Positions 5,045 to 6,545 of a stretch of DNA of 6,545 bases are shown here, piece by piece. Within the stretch, counting starts at the first letter, position 1. Every line of letters starts with the position of its first letter. This stretch comes from Bacteroidota bacterium (lineage in GTDB: Bacteria; Bacteroidota; Bacteroidia; Chitinophagales; Chitinophagaceae). The stretch covers positions 1 through 6,545 of the forward strand of contig JAEZDR010000058.1 of assembly GCA_023433265.1 (NCBI GenBank), read 5' to 3'. The position numbers and the translations under genes are program-made. Under the pieces are notes generated by a model. It was not told the origin of the DNA. It ran no database searches and worked only from the letters and a program-made list of their open reading frames with translations.

Positions 5045-6545
5045 ATGAAGTTGTACCTCGTTCTTGTAGCGCTCTTTTTTGCTTCTCAAATCAATGGACA
5101 GCATAAGTCCGCTTCCAGGGCTGCGTCGCCCAAATTGGTTGTGGGGATTGTGGTGGATCAAATGCGGTGGGATTTCCTGGAGCGGTACGGTTCCCGCTAT
5201 GGTCAGGGGGGCTTTTTAAAGATGCGCAACAACGGTTTTAGCTGCGACCAAACCTACATACCCTACCTGCCTACTTATACAGCCCCGGGCCATGCTTGTG
5301 TTTTCACCGGCAGTGTGCCTGCTATCAACGGAATTATCAGCAACAATTGGTATAGCCGGGAACTAAAGCGATACGTTTACTGCGCTGAAGATACCAGCGT
5401 GCAAACTGTTGGCAGCGACTCTAAAGCAGGCATGATGAGCCCGGTAAACATGTGGACGTCAACAGTAGGCGATGAGCTTCGTTTATCCAGCAACTTTAGA
5501 AGTAAGGTTATAGGCATAGGACTAAAAGACCGGGGAGCCATTTTACCTGCAGGCCATTCTGCCAATGCCGCCTTTTGGTTCGATGATGCCAACGGCAGCT
5601 TCATTACGAGCAGCTATTACATGAAGGCGTTGCCATCCTGGCTGCAAGCGTTTAATGCAAGGAGGCTTCCCGACAGCCTGATGAAAACCGCCTGGAACAC
5701 GCTCTATCCAATCAAAAGTTATGTACAGAGCAGCAAAGACGAGGCTTTTTATGAAGCCAAATTACCCGGGGGTGGTAACACCTTCCCGCATGTTTTAGAC
5801 ACCATTAGCAGCAACCGGAGTCACACCTTCAGGTATCTTCCTTATGCTAATACCTACACGGTAAGCATGGCAATCGCAGCTATTGAAGGAGAGCGGTTAG
5901 GGCAGGGAGGTGGAACAGATATGCTTACAATTAGCTTTTCCCAGCCCGATTATATGGGCCATACGTTCGGCCCCAATTCTATTGAAGCAGAAGACACCTA
6001 TCTCAGGCTCGATAAAGACATCGCAGACCTCCTCAATTATCTTGACAGGAAATTTGGCGACGATTACCTTGTCTTTCTCACCGCAGATCATGGAGTGGCT
6101 CATATACCCGCATTCCTAAAGGAAAACAAGATTCCGGCAGGAACAAATAGTGATAAACATCTTAAAGCATTGCTCAACTTAAAGGTGGAGGCTAGTACAG
6201 GGCTTAATAAGGCGGTATTGAACATAAGCAACTGCCAGGTCTACCTGGACTATGATGTTGTGCCGCTGACAAAAAGAAGCGAAGTCAGCCGAATAATCAT
6301 GCAGGTGTTGCTGCTGGAGCCGACAATTGGTTGGGTGGCAGATTTAAATAATCCTGCTGATTACAGGTTGGTTCAGGACATGCAGCAACGCCTGCTCAAT
6401 GGGTATAACCAGAAGTTAAGCGGAGATGTTCAGTTTATCTACAAACCCGGCTGGTTTATTGGTGGCAGCAAAGGCAGCACCCTCGGTCTTTGGTATCCCT
6501 ATGATGCCTGGATCCCTTTTCTATGGTATGGACACGGTGTTAGGC
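5045..6545 (+). CDS. PafA-like exported alkaline phosphatase (C-terminus cut by window edge)
   Basis: This is an exported phosphomonoesterase-type protein resembling PafA of Elizabethkingia (type I phosphodiesterase/nucleotide pyrophosphatase superfamily); 500 residues are visible of an expected 540 or so. An N-terminal signal peptide (LVLVALFFAS core, cleavage probably near residue 18) points to the periplasm. Against PafA active-site residues known from the literature, D38 (VVDQMR), nucleophile T79 (PTYTAPGH) and N100 (SNNW) are present at the same numbers. The phosphate-binding pair appears as K161 and R163 (LKDRGAILPAGH), and zinc ligands as D302 and H306 (QPDYMGH) and D348 and H349 (TADHG). 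The last zinc ligand, expected as His in a THG motif before the YPYD segment, is L480 (STLGLWYPYDAWIP). The protein may therefore have reduced or altered activity. No Shine-Dalgarno is visible before the ATG. The family call is strong; full catalytic activity is doubtful. Confidence 0.9.
   Translation, partial: MKLYLVLVALFFASQINGQHKSASRAASPKLVVGIVVDQMRWDFLERYGSRYGQGGFLKMRNNGFSCDQTYIPYLPTYTAPGHACVFTGSVPAINGIISNNWYSRELKRYVYCAEDTSVQTVGSDSKAGMMSPVNMWTSTVGDELRLSSNFRSKVIGIGLKDRGAILPAGHSANAAFWFDDANGSFITSSYYMKALPSWLQAFNARRLPDSLMKTAWNTLYPIKSYVQSSKDEAFYEAKLPGGGNTFPHVLDTISSNRSHTFRYLPYANTYTVSMAIAAIEGERLGQGGGTDMLTISFSQPDYMGHTFGPNSIEAEDTYLRLDKDIADLLNYLDRKFGDDYLVFLTADHGVAHIPAFLKENKIPAGTNSDKHLKALLNLKVEASTGLNKAVLNISNCQVYLDYDVVPLTKRSEVSRIIMQVLLLEPTIGWVADLNNPADYRLVQDMQQRLLNGYNQKLSGDVQFIYKPGWFIGGSKGSTLGLWYPYDAWIPFLWYGHGVR

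Overview
The window looks like chromosomal DNA from a member of the Bacteroidota, probably near the Chitinophagaceae. The protein families fit this: a PafA-type phosphatase, a five-helix LTA-synthase-like sulfatase, a CCA enzyme fused to an HD domain, and a pRiA4b ORF-3-like protein. Genes also lack clear Shine-Dalgarno sequences, and several start codons are preceded by the Bacteroidota -7 promoter element TAnnTTTG. The assignment rests on recognition by eye, not on a search. There are no RNA genes, insertion sequences, CRISPR arrays or prophage genes. The window looks like ordinary housekeeping DNA.

Layout. Six genes lie on the minus strand and one on the plus strand. Reading leftward from about 4930, the minus-strand genes are: recF (recombinational repair); a KTSC-domain gene whose start overlaps the recF stop by one base; a hairpin terminator; a small hypothetical protein of 65 residues; cca (tRNA 3' end synthesis and repair); a pRiA4b ORF-3-like protein with a very acidic tail; and a membrane-anchored LTA-synthase-like sulfatase cut off by the left edge. 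On the plus strand, diverging from recF across about 115 bp, is an exported PafA-like alkaline phosphatase cut off by the right edge. The two edge-truncated genes are long open frames (324 and 500 residues visible) and both belong to the alkaline-phosphatase superfamily.

How the genes relate. Only recF and the KTSC gene look tightly coupled, through the TAATG overlap and shared terminator. cca and the sulfatase gene each have a perfect TAnnTTTG element, so they are probably transcribed from their own promoters, with some read-through possible. No single pathway joins the set: DNA repair, tRNA maturation and envelope phosphate/sulfate ester chemistry simply sit side by side.

The most notable point is in the PafA-like protein. 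Residues matching the PafA nucleophile, the phosphate-binding residues and most zinc ligands are present, several at the same residue numbers. The C-terminal zinc-ligand histidine (His486 in PafA) appears to be leucine, L480, encoded by CTC where CAC would give His. A second point is that the -7 element of cca lies so close to the ATG that the mRNA may be leaderless. I found no convincing undescribed system.
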